From Nocardioides baculatus (lineage in GTDB: Bacteria > Actinomycetota > Actinomycetes > Propionibacteriales > Nocardioidaceae), in assembly GCF_016735675.1 (NCBI RefSeq), contig NZ_JAERSG010000002.1, forward strand, positions 62,001-126,000: a stretch of 64,000 bases of DNA, given 5' to 3'. The position numbers were made by a program, and so were the translations under genes. The notes under the pieces were generated by a model. That model worked only from the letters and a program-made list of their open reading frames with translations. It was not told the DNA's origin and did no database searches. Shown one piece after another: positions 24,660 through 33,623 of the stretch (its first letter is position 1; each line of letters opens with the position of its first letter).

Positions 24660-24709
24660 GCGGTGGCCCACCCACGTCCCGAGGATCAGGAACGTGGCTG
24701 GACCACCGC
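24660..24709 (-). terminator. Two-tier hairpin downstream of valS
   Basis: The outer stem GCGGTGG/CCACCGC (24660-24666 and 24703-24709) and inner stem CCACGT/ACGTGG are separated by symmetric five-base internal loops. It begins 33 bases after the valS stop on the minus strand. Confidence 0.6.
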
Positions 24710-24742
24710 TCGCACGGAGGTCACCCAGGGATCAGGCGCGGG

Positions 24743-27373
24743 TCAGGACGACGGGGCGTCCTCGACCGGCGCGAGCTCGGCGCTCACGCGGAGCTCGGTG
24801 GCCGCGTCGTCGGCGACGAAGTCCAGGGAGCCGACGACGTTGCCGACCGCGCGCAGGTCGTCCTCCGCCCGACGCGCCGCGTCGACCAGGGCGGTCGGGC
24901 CGGTGATCTCCACGCGGGAGAGCGGGGCGCGCATCTTGGCCTTGGCCTGCGACTTCGCGCCGCGGATGCCGGTGAGGGCGGCGGCGACGGCGTCGAGGAC
25001 GAGCGGCTGCGAGGCAGCGGCGGAGCCCAGGTCGGCGGCGGTCGGCCAGGCGGCGTGGTGGATCGAGCCGTCCTGCCACCACGACCAGACCTCCTCAGTC
25101 GCGTAGGGCAGGATCGGCGCGAGCAGCCGGAGCTGGACGTGGAGCGCGATCGCCAGCGTGGCCCGGGCCGAGTCGGTGCCGGCCCCGCCCTCGGCGTCGT
25201 AGGCCCGCTCCTTGACCAGCTCGAGGTAGTCGTCGCAGAACTCCCAGAAGAACTTCTCGGTCACCTCGAGCGCGGTCGTGTAGTCGTACGCGTCGAACGC
25301 CTCGGTCGCCCTGCGGACGACGGTCTCGAGCCGGCCCAGCAGGGCGCAGTCGACGGGGTTGCTGACGGCGCTGGGCGACAGCGTGGTCGCACCGACGTTG
25401 CCGAGGACGAACTTGGAGGCGTTGAGGACCTTCATGGCCAGGCGGCGGCCGACCTTCATCTGCGACTCGTCGAACGGCGAGTCCATCCCCGGACGGCCGA
25501 TGGCGGCGCGCCAGCGGACGGCGTCGGCGCCGTACTTGTCGAGGATGTCGGTCGGGACGACGACGTTGCCCTTGGACTTCGACATCTTCTTGCGGTCCGG
25601 GTCGACGATGAAGCCGGAGATCATCGCGTGCGACCACGGCGCGACGCCGTTCTCGAAGTCGGCGCGGACGACGCGCGAGAAGAGCCAGGTGCGGATGATG
25701 TCGTGCGCCTGGGTCGCGAGGTCGTAGGGGAAGACCCGCGAGAACAGGTCCTCGTCGGCCTCCCACATCCCCGCGATGTGCGGCGTCAGGGACGAGGTCG
25801 CCCAGGTGTCCATCACGTCGGGGTCGCCGATGAAGCCGCCGGGCTTGCCGCGCTGGTCCTCGGTGTAGCCGTGCGGCGCCTGCGTCGACGGGTCGACCGG
25901 GAGCTGGTCCTCCGAGGGCATCAGCGGGTGGTCGTGGTCGGGCTCGCCGTCGGCGTCGAGCGGGTACCAGACCGGGAACGGGATGCCGAAGAACCGCTGC
26001 CGCGAGATCAGCCAGTCACCGTTGAGGCCGCCGACCCAGTTGTCGTAGCGGTGCTTCATGTGGGTCGGGATCCAGGTGATCTCCTCGCCACGGACCAGCA
26101 TCTCCTTGCGGAGCTGGGCGTCCCGGCCGCCGTTCTTGATGTACCACTGGCGGGTCGCGACGATCTCGAGCGGCTTGTCGCCCTTCTCGTAGAAGTTCGC
26201 CATCCGCTGCGTCGGCTTGGGCTCGCCGTCGAGGTCGCCGGACTCGCGGAGCATGGCGACGATCGCCTCGCGGGCGCTGAAGGTCGTCTTGCCCGCCATC
26301 TCGGCGTACGCCGTCGATGCGGCGTCGCTGCCGAGCCACTCGGGCGTCTCGCGGAGCAGTCGCCCGTCCCGGCCGACGACCGTGCGGACCGGGAGGCTGA
26401 GCTCGCGCCACCACATGACGTCGGTGAGGTCACCGAACGTGCAGCACATCGCGATGCCCGCGCCCTTGTCGGGCTCGGCCGCCGGGTGGGCGAGGACCGG
26501 GATCTCGACGCCGAAGACGGGCGAGGTGACCGTGGTTCCGAAGAGCCCCTGGTAGCGCTCGTCGTCGGGGTGCGCGATGAGCGCGACGACGCTCGGGATC
26601 AGCTCGGGGCGGGTGGTCTCGATGTGGATCGGCGAGCCGTCAGGCTGGTGGAACGCGACCCGGTGGTAGGCACCCGGGTAGTCGCGCGCCTCGAGCTCGG
26701 CCTGGGCGACGGCGGTCTGGAACGTGACGTCCCAGAGCGTCGGGGCCTCGGAGAGGTAGGCCTCGCCGCGGGCGTAGTTGCGCAGGAACGCACGCTGGCT
26801 GACGGTGCGCGAGTGGTCGCCGATCGTCGTGTAGGTCGGGTTCCACTGGACCGACAGGCCGAGCTGGCGCCACAGCGCCTCGAAGGCCTGCTCGTCCTCG
26901 ACGACGAGCTGCTCGCACAGCTCGATGAAGTTCGGCCGGCTGACCGGGACCTGCTTCTTGGGGTCCGGCTTCTCCGGCGGCGTGAACTCGGCGTCGTAGG
27001 GCAACGTCGGGTCGCAGCGCACGCCGAAGTAGTTCTGGACGCGACGCTCGGTCGGCAGGCCGTTGTCGTCCCAGCCGATCGGGTAGAAGACGGCCTTGCC
27101 CTGCATCCGCTGGTAGCGCGCGATCAGGTCGGTGTGGCTGTAGGAGTAGACGTGCCCGACGTGCAGCGAGCCGCTGACGGTCGGCGGGGGCGTGTCGATC
27201 GAGTAGACGTTCTCCCGCGGCTGCGTACGGTCGAACGCGTAGGTGTCGTTGTCGGCCCACGTGCGCGACCACTTGTCCTCGAGCCCCTCCAGCGCCGGAC
27301 GCTCGGGTACGACGACAGCACGCTGGTCGGTGCTCGTCGTCTCCGGGGCGTGGGTGTCGGGGTTCTCAGTCAT
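24743..27373 (-). CDS. valS: Valyl-tRNA synthetase
   Basis: The 876-residue class I synthetase attaches valine to tRNA-Val. The HIGH equivalent is [17 protein letters not shown], the editing (CP1) domain includes [20 protein letters not shown], and KMSKS is present as [14 protein letters not shown]. The protein is of the shorter actinobacterial kind, ending soon after the anticodon-binding domain with only a short C-terminal extension. It is read towards clpX, away from the folC side. TAGACT lies six bases before the ATG and no Shine-Dalgarno is seen, so the mRNA is probably leaderless; I see no T-box structure. Confidence 0.96.
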   Translation of the reverse strand: MTENPDTHAPETTSTDQRAVVVPERPALEGLEDKWSRTWADNDTYAFDRTQPRENVYSIDTPPPTVSGSLHVGHVYSYSHTDLIARYQRMQGKAVFYPIGWDDNGLPTERRVQNYFGVRCDPTLPYDAEFTPPEKPDPKKQVPVSRPNFIELCEQLVVEDEQAFEALWRQLGLSVQWNPTYTTIGDHSRTVSQRAFLRNYARGEAYLSEAPTLWDVTFQTAVAQAELEARDYPGAYHRVAFHQPDGSPIHIETTRPELIPSVVALIAHPDDERYQGLFGTTVTSPVFGVEIPVLAHPAAEPDKGAGIAMCCTFGDLTDVMWWRELSLPVRTVVGRDGRLLRETPEWLGSDAASTAYAEMAGKTTFSAREAIVAMLRESGDLDGEPKPTQRMANFYEKGDKPLEIVATRQWYIKNGGRDAQLRKEMLVRGEEITWIPTHMKHRYDNWVGGLNGDWLISRQRFFGIPFPVWYPLDADGEPDHDHPLMPSEDQLPVDPSTQAPHGYTEDQRGKPGGFIGDPDVMDTWATSSLTPHIAGMWEADEDLFSRVFPYDLATQAHDIIRTWLFSRVVRADFENGVAPWSHAMISGFIVDPDRKKMSKSKGNVVVPTDILDKYGADAVRWRAAIGRPGMDSPFDESQMKVGRRLAMKVLNASKFVLGNVGATTLSPSAVSNPVDCALLGRLETVVRRATEAFDAYDYTTALEVTEKFFWEFCDDYLELVKERAYDAEGGAGTDSARATLAIALHVQLRLLAPILPYATEEVWSWWQDGSIHHAAWPTAADLGSAAASQPLVLDAVAAALTGIRGAKSQAKAKMRAPLSRVEITGPTALVDAARRAEDDLRAVGNVVGSLDFVADDAATELRVSAELAPVEDAPSS

Positions 27374-27379
27374 GCAGGA

Positions 27380-27385
27380 AGTCTA
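27380..27385 (-). promoter_or_regulatory. Putative -10 box of valS (leaderless)
   Basis: TAGACT on the minus strand, six bases before the ATG at 27373. Confidence 0.55.
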
Positions 27386-27413
27386 TTGACGCGCGTCCTG
27401 CCTGCGAAAACGA

Positions 27414-27749
27414 CTAATCTTGAGGAGAGGTGTCTGGCACCACGACCCAGGTATCCGTGCAGTCCTGCGCCTGCTCGAGCGGACGGGTCGCCACCACGGG
27501 GCCGTCCTCCGAGCCGGAGTGCGCGACGAGCTCGACGAGGTCGCACTTGTCGACGGTGGGGGCCCGGGCCGTCTCGCCCGGCTCGACGGCGACGCGGTAG
27601 CCCTGGCCCGGCTTGTCGGGGTCCTCCACGTAGACGCGTTCGTCCGTGTCGTTCACGACCAGCACCCAGTCGCCCTGGCCCATGTCCTCCTCGCAGGCGC
27701 TCAGCAGCGCCGCGGCGGCGACGACGACGGCGACGATAAGGCGGTGCAT
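27414..27749 (-). CDS. Small putative lipoprotein
   Basis: The 111-residue product has a lipoprotein signal peptide (MHRLIVAVVVAAAALLSAC, lipobox LLSAC). The mature domain of about 90 residues is acidic, with DWVLVVNDTDERVYVEDPDK and GYRVAVEPGETARAPTVDKC, consistent with a small beta-rich extracytoplasmic domain. No function is recognised. It sits between valS (same strand) and a divergent acetyltransferase gene. The stop is TAG. Confidence 0.72.
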   Translation of the reverse strand: MHRLIVAVVVAAAALLSACEEDMGQGDWVLVVNDTDERVYVEDPDKPGQGYRVAVEPGETARAPTVDKCDLVELVAHSGSEDGPVVATRPLEQAQDCTDTWVVVPDTSPQD

Positions 27750-27755
27750 CACCCC

Positions 27756-27761
27756 AGCATC
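27756..27761 (-). promoter_or_regulatory. Putative -10 box of the small lipoprotein gene
   Basis: GATGCT on the minus strand, six bases before the ATG at 27749. Confidence 0.35.
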
Positions 27762-27767
27762 GCTGAC

Positions 27768-27773
27768 TACCGT
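27768..27773 (+). promoter_or_regulatory. Putative -10 box of the acetyltransferase gene
   Basis: TACCGT, six bases before the ATG at 27780; divergent from the lipoprotein promoter. Confidence 0.5.
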
Positions 27774-27779
27774 GCCGCC

Positions 27780-28697
27780 ATGGAGCTGGAGTTCTTCGAC
27801 ACCCCGCAGCCCTTCCTCGACGCCGCCGGCGACCTGCTCGCCGCGCAGCCGGTGCTCGGCAGCGTGATCGCCAGCGTCAGCGCGCGGACCGCGCGCGAGA
27901 TCGCCGACGGGATCGACTCGTGGGCCGAGGTCGACGCGCCGTTCCAGCGCTGGTGGGTGGTCGTCCGCGACGACACCGGCGAGGTGACGAGCGCCGCGAT
28001 GCGGACTGCTCCGTTCAAGCCGTACCCGACCTTCTCGCTGCCGATGTCCGACCAGGCCGCACGCGCGCTCGCCGGCGCGCTCCACGACCGCGGCGAGCAC
28101 CTGGGCGGCGCCAACGGTGCGCTGCCGGGCGCCGAGGTCCTCGCCCGCACCGCGGCCGGGCTCGCCGGGGGAGAGATGGTCAGCGACAAGTCGACGCGGC
28201 TCTGGGAGTGCACCGCTGTCACCGTCCCTCCGGCACCCGAGGGTCGGCTGCGCCTCGCCACCGAGGACGACGCCGGGCTGGTCCTCGCTTGGTTCACCGC
28301 CTTCCACGCCGAGGCGGACGAGCAGGCCGGCCGCGAGCCCGACCCGGGGTCCGGCGAGCACAACACCCTCGACAGTGTCCTGATCCGGATCCGCGAGGGC
28401 GTCGAGTGGCTGTGGGAGCTCCCCGACGGGACGGTCGCGCACCTCTCCGGCTCCGGTGTGCCGTCCTACGGCGTCGCGCGCATCGGTCCCGTCTACACGC
28501 CCAAGGAGCACCGCGGCGCCGGCATCGCGTCGTACGTCGTCGGGGAGCTGACCCGTCGCGGGCTCGAGGCGGGCACCCGGATGTGCCTGTTCACCGACCA
28601 GGCCAACCCGACGTCGAACAAGATCTACGCCGGCCTCGGCTACGAGCCCGTCGTCGACATGGCCGAGCACCTCGTCAGGCTGCCCGCGAGCCCCTAG
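27780..28697 (+). CDS. GNAT family N-acetyltransferase
   Basis: In the 305-residue protein the C-terminal half is a GNAT domain: IGPVYTPKEHRGAGIASYVV contains the acetyl-CoA pyrophosphate loop (RGAGIA), followed by CLFTDQANPTSNKIYAGLGY. The N-terminal half (about 150 residues) is a degenerate GNAT-like region ending near EGRLRLATEDDAGLV. Substrate unknown. The ATG at 27780 fits a leaderless start. The TAG stop contributes to the -10 box of the next gene. Confidence 0.85.
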   Translation: MELEFFDTPQPFLDAAGDLLAAQPVLGSVIASVSARTAREIADGIDSWAEVDAPFQRWWVVVRDDTGEVTSAAMRTAPFKPYPTFSLPMSDQAARALAGALHDRGEHLGGANGALPGAEVLARTAAGLAGGEMVSDKSTRLWECTAVTVPPAPEGRLRLATEDDAGLVLAWFTAFHAEADEQAGREPDPGSGEHNTLDSVLIRIREGVEWLWELPDGTVAHLSGSGVPSYGVARIGPVYTPKEHRGAGIASYVVGELTRRGLEAGTRMCLFTDQANPTSNKIYAGLGYEPVVDMAEHLVRLPASP

Positions 28698-28700
28698 CCT
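28695..28700 (+). promoter_or_regulatory. Putative -10 box overlapping the acetyltransferase stop codon
   Basis: TAGCCT; its first three bases are the stop of the upstream gene. It is six bases before the ATG at 28707. Confidence 0.45.
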
Positions 28701-28706
28701 CCAGGG

Positions 28707-29705
28707 ATGCGCAGGACCCTGCTCCTCACCCTGTCCCTGGTCGTCGCCGCGGTCGCGCTCCCCGCAGGCGCCGTCCCGCAGGTGGACCGGCGCGCCGCTC
28801 CGGTCCACGCCGTCGGCGGCTGCCGGGTCTTCCCGGCCGACAACCCGTGGAACAGGCGCATCGACGACCGACCGGTCTTCGCGAGGTCGGCGGCGATCGT
28901 GGCGAAGCAGGCCGCCGGGCACGACCTGCACCTCGACCTCGGTACCACGGAGGAGTACTACGGCGTCCCGGTCAACGTCGTCGACGAGGACCAGCCGCTG
29001 CTGCCGCTGCAGTTCGGCGTCGACGGTGAGGACTACGCCGACGAGAGCGACCGCGGACCGGTGTTCGTCCCGGCCGACGCCGCGATCGAGGGCGGCAGCA
29101 CCCGCGACCCCGACCCCGACTCGGGCGACCGGCACGTGATCACCGTCCGCCGCGGCACGTGCGAGCTCATCGAGCTGTACGCCGCCGAGCGGGTGCGCGA
29201 CTCCTCCGGCACCGTCGTCGCCTGGCGGGCCGCGGCGGCCGCCCGTTGGGACCTGTCCTCCAACAGGCTGCGTCCCGCGCGGTGGACGTCCGCCGACGCC
29301 GCCGGACTGCCGATCCTGCCCGGGCTCCTGTCCTACGAGGAGGCGGCCACGGGCCGGATCACCCACGCGCTGCGCTTCACCCTGCCGAGCGCTCGCTCCG
29401 CCTTCACGTGGCCGGCCCGCCACTGCGGGCCGAGCGGCAACACCGCCGCGGACCTGCCGGCGTACGGCATGCGCTTCCGGTTGACGAGGTCGTTCAGGGC
29501 CGGGCGCTACACCGGTGCGGCGAAGGCGATCGTCGTGGCGATAAAGCGCTACGGGCTCGTCTACGCCGACCAGGGCTCGTCGATGTACGTCACCGGCACC
29601 GCCGATCCCCGGTGGGCCGATGCCCTCGACCAGTTCCGCGAGCACCCCCTGGACGGGCGGTCGCTGGAGGTCGTCCAGCCGTGGAAGCGGATCGTGCGGT
29701 GCTGA
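28707..29705 (+). CDS. Secreted protein of unknown function
   Basis: The 332-residue protein has a Sec signal peptide (MRRTLLLTLSLVVAAVALPA, likely cleavage after AGA). The mature protein begins with GGCRVFPADNPWNRRIDDRP, an NPWN-type start I associate with uncharacterised secreted actinobacterial proteins, and continues with GPVFVPADAAIEGG, RHVITVRRGTCELIELY and HALRFTLPSARSAFTWPARH. Three or four Cys residues in the mature part could form disulfides. No catalytic motif is assigned. It lies between an acetyltransferase gene and folC. Confidence 0.7.
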   Translation: MRRTLLLTLSLVVAAVALPAGAVPQVDRRAAPVHAVGGCRVFPADNPWNRRIDDRPVFARSAAIVAKQAAGHDLHLDLGTTEEYYGVPVNVVDEDQPLLPLQFGVDGEDYADESDRGPVFVPADAAIEGGSTRDPDPDSGDRHVITVRRGTCELIELYAAERVRDSSGTVVAWRAAAAARWDLSSNRLRPARWTSADAAGLPILPGLLSYEEAATGRITHALRFTLPSARSAFTWPARHCGPSGNTAADLPAYGMRFRLTRSFRAGRYTGAAKAIVVAIKRYGLVYADQGSSMYVTGTADPRWADALDQFREHPLDGRSLEVVQPWKRIVRC

Positions 29706-29710
29706 CTCCC

Positions 29711-29716
29711 TAGACT
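29711..29716 (+). promoter_or_regulatory. Putative -10 box of folC
   Basis: TAGACT, nine bases before the ATG at 29726. Confidence 0.4.
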
Positions 29717-29725
29717 CGGTGCGAC

Positions 29726-31087
29726 ATGACTGACGCCCTGCCTGAAGCCCGCCCGGCCGAGTCCTTCGACGAGGTCGAGGACGCCCTGCTCTCGCGCTGG
29801 CCGGAGACCAAGCTCGAGCCGAGCCTGGACCGGATCCTCGCCTTCACCGAGCTGCTCGGCGAGCCGCAGCGCTCGTTCCGCTCGGTGCACCTGACCGGCA
29901 CCAACGGCAAGACCAGCACGAGCCGGATGATCGAGACCCTCCTGCGCGCGCTCGACCTGCGCACCGGTCGCTTCACCTCGCCGCACCTCGAGCGGATGAG
30001 CGAGCGGATCAGCGTCGACGGCGAGCCGCTGGACGACGAGGCGTTCGTCCGCGCCTTCAACGACGTCGCGCCCTACACGCACCTCGTCGACACCGAGCAG
30101 GAGCACCCGCTCAGCTTCTTCGAGACGATCGTCGGGATGGCGTACGCCGCCTTCGCCGACGCCCCGGTCGACGTCGCCGTGGTCGAGGTCGGGATGGGCG
30201 GTGCGTGGGACGCGACCAACGTGATCGACTCCGACGTCGCCGTCGTGCTCCCCATCGCGGTCGACCACGAGAAGTACCTCGGCAGCGATGCGGCCACGAT
30301 CGCGATCGAGAAGGCCGGGATCATCAAGGCCGGCTCGGTCGCCGTGCTCGCGGAGCAGACCCCGGAGGTCGCGGCGGTGCTGCTCGAGCGCGCCACCGAG
30401 GTCGGCGTGACCGTGGCGCGCGAGGGGATGGAGTTCGGCGTCATCTCGCGCACGCCCGCCGTCGGTGGCCAGGTCATCTCGATCCAGGGCCTCCGCGCCA
30501 CGTACGACGACGTGTTCCTGCCCCTCTACGGCGCCCACCAGGCCCAGAACGCCGCCGTCGCCCTCGCCGCCGTCGAGTCCTTCGGGACCGGCGCGCTCGA
30601 CGAGGACCTGGTCCGTGCGGCCTTCGCCGAGGTCACCTCGCCGGGTCGGCTCGAGATCATCCGGCGCAGCCCGACGATCGTGCTCGACGCCGCGCACAAC
30701 CCGCACGGTGCCGAGGCGCTCGCCGCGGCGCTCGAGGACTCCTTCTCCTTCAGCCCGCTCGTGGGAGTGATCGGCGTGATGGAGGACAAGGACTACGAGG
30801 GTCTGCTCTCCGCCCTCGAGTCGGTGCTCTCCTACGTCGTCGTCACCCAGAACTCGACGCCGCGCTCGATGTCCGCCGCAGCCCTCGGCCGGGTGGCGAC
30901 CGAGGTCTTCGGCGAGGACCGGGTCTCCGTCGTGCCGGACCTCGCGGAGGCCATCGACCGCGCCGCCACCCTCGCCGAGGCGCAGGGGGCGATCGAGGTG
31001 TCGATCGGCTCCGGGGCCGTCCTCGTGACCGGCTCCGTCGTCACGGTCGGCGAGGCGCGCGCGATGCTCAAGGGCCGGCGTGACTGA
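29726..31087 (+). CDS. folC: Folylpolyglutamate synthase / dihydrofolate synthase
   Basis: The 453-residue Mur-ligase-family enzyme adds glutamates to folates, and often also joins dihydropteroate to glutamate. The P-loop is LTGTNGKTSTSRM, the folate site FTSPHLERMSERISVDGEP, and the Mur-ligase His/Asp segment DAAHNPHGAEALAAAL is present. It overlaps DUF4233 by eight bases; the order valS-folC-DUF4233-ndk is conserved in actinobacteria, although here valS is inverted and four genes lie between. Confidence 0.95.
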   Translation: MTDALPEARPAESFDEVEDALLSRWPETKLEPSLDRILAFTELLGEPQRSFRSVHLTGTNGKTSTSRMIETLLRALDLRTGRFTSPHLERMSERISVDGEPLDDEAFVRAFNDVAPYTHLVDTEQEHPLSFFETIVGMAYAAFADAPVDVAVVEVGMGGAWDATNVIDSDVAVVLPIAVDHEKYLGSDAATIAIEKAGIIKAGSVAVLAEQTPEVAAVLLERATEVGVTVAREGMEFGVISRTPAVGGQVISIQGLRATYDDVFLPLYGAHQAQNAAVALAAVESFGTGALDEDLVRAAFAEVTSPGRLEIIRRSPTIVLDAAHNPHGAEALAAALEDSFSFSPLVGVIGVMEDKDYEGLLSALESVLSYVVVTQNSTPRSMSAAALGRVATEVFGEDRVSVVPDLAEAIDRAATLAEAQGAIEVSIGSGAVLVTGSVVTVGEARAMLKGRRD

Positions 31088-31478
31088 GTCGTCCGGCACG
31101 CCCGCACCCGCCAACACCGAGCGCTCGCCGCGCCGCGGCATGTGCGCCGCGGTGCTGAGCCTGGAGGCGATCGCCCTCGGCCTCACGACCCCGGTGATGA
31201 TCACCATCGCCGACGTCGACACCTCGACGGCCGTGTCCATCGGCCTCGGCCTGGCGGTCGTGTGCCTGCTGCTCGCCGGCATGCTCCGCGCCGAGTGGGC
31301 CTACGTCGCCGGCTACGTCGTCCAGGTGGCGGCGATCGGCCTGGGCTTCGTGGTCCCCGTGATGTTCGGCCTCGGCGCGATCTTCGCCGCGCTCTGGGCG
31401 GGCGCCGACCTGCTCGGCCGCAAGATCGAGCGCGAGCGCGCCGCCGCGTGGGCGGCGTACCGCGCCGAGCAACAGTGA
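31080..31478 (+). CDS. DUF4233 membrane protein
   Basis: The 132-residue protein has a hydrophilic N-terminus with RSPRRGMCAAVLSLEAIALG, four hydrophobic helices and the tail ADLLGRKIERERAAAWAAY, the DUF4233 pattern. The family is found next to folC in actinobacteria and its role is unknown. The start overlaps folC by eight bases and the stop overlaps the following acetyltransferase start by four (GTGA), giving a tightly coupled operon. Confidence 0.82.
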   Translation: MTESSGTPAPANTERSPRRGMCAAVLSLEAIALGLTTPVMITIADVDTSTAVSIGLGLAVVCLLLAGMLRAEWAYVAGYVVQVAAIGLGFVVPVMFGLGAIFAALWAGADLLGRKIERERAAAWAAYRAEQQ

Positions 31479-31909
31479 CCTTCCGGACCCGGGTGGGCGA
31501 GGGCGACCAGGCCCTCGACCAGCGCCTGTCCGACGAGCTCGACGCGTACAACGCGGCGGCGATGTCGCACGCCGGTCCGCAGCGCGAGCTCACGGTGCAG
31601 ATCGACGACGACGCGGGCCTGGCGGCGGGCATCAGCGGCTGGACGTGGGGAACGGCCGCGGGCATCGCCATGACCTGGGTGCGCGCCGACTGTCGCGGGT
31701 CGGGCCTCGGGGCGCAGCTCCTCGCGGCCTTCGAGGCCGAGGCCGCCGCACGAGGCGTGCGGGTCGTCTACGTCACCTCGTTCACCTTCCAGGCGCCCGC
31801 CTTCTACGAGCGCCACGGGTACGTCGAGCTCGCCCGCTGGGACGCGCTCCCGGTGGCGGGCGAGGCGGATGTGCACCTGCGCAAGGAGCTCGCCGACCCC
31901 GCTCGCTAG
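31475..31909 (+). CDS. GNAT family N-acetyltransferase (small)
   Basis: The 144-residue protein is a single GNAT domain with the acetyl-CoA loop [18 protein letters not shown] and C-terminal [17 protein letters not shown], where Tyr is the common general acid. The GTG start at 31475 overlaps the DUF4233 stop. The TAG stop is shared with the ndk -10 box. Substrate unknown; its fixed place between folC/DUF4233 and ndk may simply reflect operon packing. Confidence 0.85.
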   Translation: MTFRTRVGEGDQALDQRLSDELDAYNAAAMSHAGPQRELTVQIDDDAGLAAGISGWTWGTAAGIAMTWVRADCRGSGLGAQLLAAFEAEAAARGVRVVYVTSFTFQAPAFYERHGYVELARWDALPVAGEADVHLRKELADPAR

Positions 31910-31912
31910 GCT
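31907..31912 (+). promoter_or_regulatory. Putative -10 box of ndk overlapping the upstream stop codon
   Basis: TAGGCT; the first three bases are the stop of the acetyltransferase gene. It lies seven bases before the ATG at 31920. Confidence 0.5.
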
Positions 31913-31919
31913 TCCGGCC

Positions 31920-32345
31920 ATGACCGACGTCCAGCGTTCCCTCGTCCTCGTCAAGCCCGACGGCGTACGCCGCGGCCTCTCGGGCGAGATCCTGCGCCGG
32001 ATCGAGGCCAAGGGCTACACGCTCGCGGCCGTCGAGCTGCGCAGCGCCACCCCCGAGATCCTCGCCGCCCACTACGCCGAGCACGAGGGCAAGCCGTTCT
32101 ACGGCCCGCTCGTCGAGTTCATGCTGTCCGGTCCGGTGCTCGCCGTGGTCATCGAGGGCCAGCGCTGCATCGAGGGCTTCCGCTCCCTCGCCGGCGCCAC
32201 CGACCCGACCGTCGCCGCCCCCGGCACCATCCGCGGCGACCTCGGTCGCGACTGGGGACTCGCGGTCCAGCAGAACCTTGTGCACGGCTCCGACTCCGAG
32301 GAGTCCGCGGCCCGCGAGATCGGGATCTGGTTCCCCGCGCTCTGA
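31920..32345 (+). CDS. ndk: Nucleoside diphosphate kinase
   Basis: The 141-residue enzyme transfers the gamma-phosphate between nucleoside triphosphates and diphosphates through a phospho-His intermediate. The N-terminal [15 protein letters not shown], the Arg/Thr nucleotide site and the active His H122 in [13 protein letters not shown] are all present. It ends with the usual EIGIWFP. Two hairpins follow the gene. Confidence 0.96.
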   Translation: MTDVQRSLVLVKPDGVRRGLSGEILRRIEAKGYTLAAVELRSATPEILAAHYAEHEGKPFYGPLVEFMLSGPVLAVVIEGQRCIEGFRSLAGATDPTVAAPGTIRGDLGRDWGLAVQQNLVHGSDSEESAAREIGIWFPAL

Positions 32346-32357
32346 CCCCCCTGTCGA

Positions 32358-32379
32358 AGTCCCCGCACGTGTGGGGACT
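32358..32379 (+). terminator. First hairpin after ndk
   Basis: AGTCCCC, eight-base loop containing CACGTG, GGGGACT: a perfect 7-bp stem 12 bases after the ndk stop. Confidence 0.6.
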
Positions 32380-32420
32380 CTGACACCTGGAGGCCTTTGC
32401 AACCCCCTCCAAGTGTCAGA
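32379..32420 (+). terminator. Second hairpin after ndk
   Basis: TCTGACAC and TGGAGG pair with CCTCCA and GTGTCAGA around one mismatch and a 12-base loop. It follows the first hairpin directly. The remaining 174 bp up to mreB contain no gene; the mreB promoter should lie there but no clear consensus was seen. Confidence 0.55.
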
Positions 32421-32594
32421 CTCGCCCTCCCAGTCGGCGACCCACGACGCGCGCCCCTGAGATTGCTGGGACTCATGTGACGCGCGTGTCCTACCGGGAA
32501 CACCCGTCCGCGCTCCTTAACCTGAGCGTGGGTCGGAGCCAGCGCTGACCCCTCTTCCCAGAGCACCACCCGACCTGCAGGGGCAGCAGCGGCA

Positions 32595-33623
32595 ATGGCA
32601 CACAACCTCATCGGCCGAGACATGGCCGTGGACCTCGGCACTGCCAACACGCTGGTCTATGTCCGCGGCAAGGGGATCGTCCTCGACGAGCCGTCGGTCG
32701 TGGCGATGAACACCACCACCGGCGAGGTGCTCGCCGTGGGCCACGAGGCCAAGCGGATGATCGGGCGCACACCCGACAACATCGCCGCCATCCGGCCGCT
32801 GAAGGACGGCGTGATCGCCGACTTCGAGGCGACCGAGCAGATGCTGCGCTACTTCATCCACCAGGTGCACCGCCGCCGCTACTTCGCCAAGCCGCGCATG
32901 GTGATCTGCGTGCCGAGCGGGATCACCGCCGTCGAGCAGCGTGCGGTGAAGGAGGCCGGCTACCAGGCCGGCGCCCGCCGGGTCTACATCGTCGAGGAGC
33001 CGATGGCCGCCGCGATCGGTGCCGGGCTCCCGGTCCACGAGGCGACCGGCAACATGGTCGTCGACGTCGGCGGCGGCACGACCGAGGTCGCGGTGATCAG
33101 CCTCGGCGGCATCGTCACGAGCCTGTCGGTCCGCACCGCGGGCGACGACCTCGACCAGGCGATCATCGCGTGGATGAAGAAGGAGTACTCCCTCATGCTG
33201 GGGGAGCGCACCGCAGAGGAGATGAAGATGACCCTTGGGTCGGCCTTCCCGCTCCCCAGCGAGCCCGACGCCGAGATCCGCGGCCGTGACATGGTCTCCG
33301 GCCTGCCCCGCACGGTCGTCGTGTCGAGCTCCGAGCTGCGCCAGGCGCTCGAGGAGCCGCTCCACAACATCATCGACGCGGTCCGCAGCACCCTCGACCA
33401 GACCCCGCCCGAGCTCGCCGGCGACATCATGGACCGCGGCATCGTGCTCACCGGCGGCGGCGCGATGCTGCGCGGCCTCGACGAGCGGCTGCGCCACGAG
33501 ACCGGCATGCCCGTCCACGTCGCGGAGGACCCGCTGTCCTCCGTGGCCTACGGCGCAGGCAAGTGCGTCGAGGAGTTCGAGGCGCTCCAGCAGGTGCTCG
33601 TGTCCGACGTGAGGCGCTTCTGA
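32595..33623 (+). CDS. mreB: Rod shape-determining protein MreB
   Basis: The 342-residue actin homologue polymerises under the membrane and organises the elongation machinery. The phosphate-1 loop is [15 protein letters not shown], phosphate-2 is [20 protein letters not shown], and the adenosine motif is [16 protein letters not shown]. It is the first gene of mreB-mreC-mreD-mrdA-rodA, whose members overlap or abut. Having MreBCD with RodA/PBP2 fits a rod-forming or sporulating actinobacterium and excludes cocci such as Micrococcus. Confidence 0.96.
   Translation: MAHNLIGRDMAVDLGTANTLVYVRGKGIVLDEPSVVAMNTTTGEVLAVGHEAKRMIGRTPDNIAAIRPLKDGVIADFEATEQMLRYFIHQVHRRRYFAKPRMVICVPSGITAVEQRAVKEAGYQAGARRVYIVEEPMAAAIGAGLPVHEATGNMVVDVGGGTTEVAVISLGGIVTSLSVRTAGDDLDQAIIAWMKKEYSLMLGERTAEEMKMTLGSAFPLPSEPDAEIRGRDMVSGLPRTVVVSSSELRQALEEPLHNIIDAVRSTLDQTPPELAGDIMDRGIVLTGGGAMLRGLDERLRHETGMPVHVAEDPLSSVAYGAGKCVEEFEALQQVLVSDVRRF

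Noticed and set aside
24544..24906. Short plus-strand frame starting MSRSPVTRGNV
   Set aside because: Its first part is only the translation of the inverted-repeat arms and the rest is antisense to valS; no ribosome binding site or family match.
27374..27413. A T-box or other leader upstream of valS
   Set aside because: The space before valS is too short and a leaderless start fits; no T-box motif was seen.
25055..27739. An 894-codon plus-strand open frame
   Set aside because: It lies opposite valS, which has all class I synthetase motifs; the frame is low-complexity Val/Arg/Asp/Glu/Gly as expected for a high-GC shadow.
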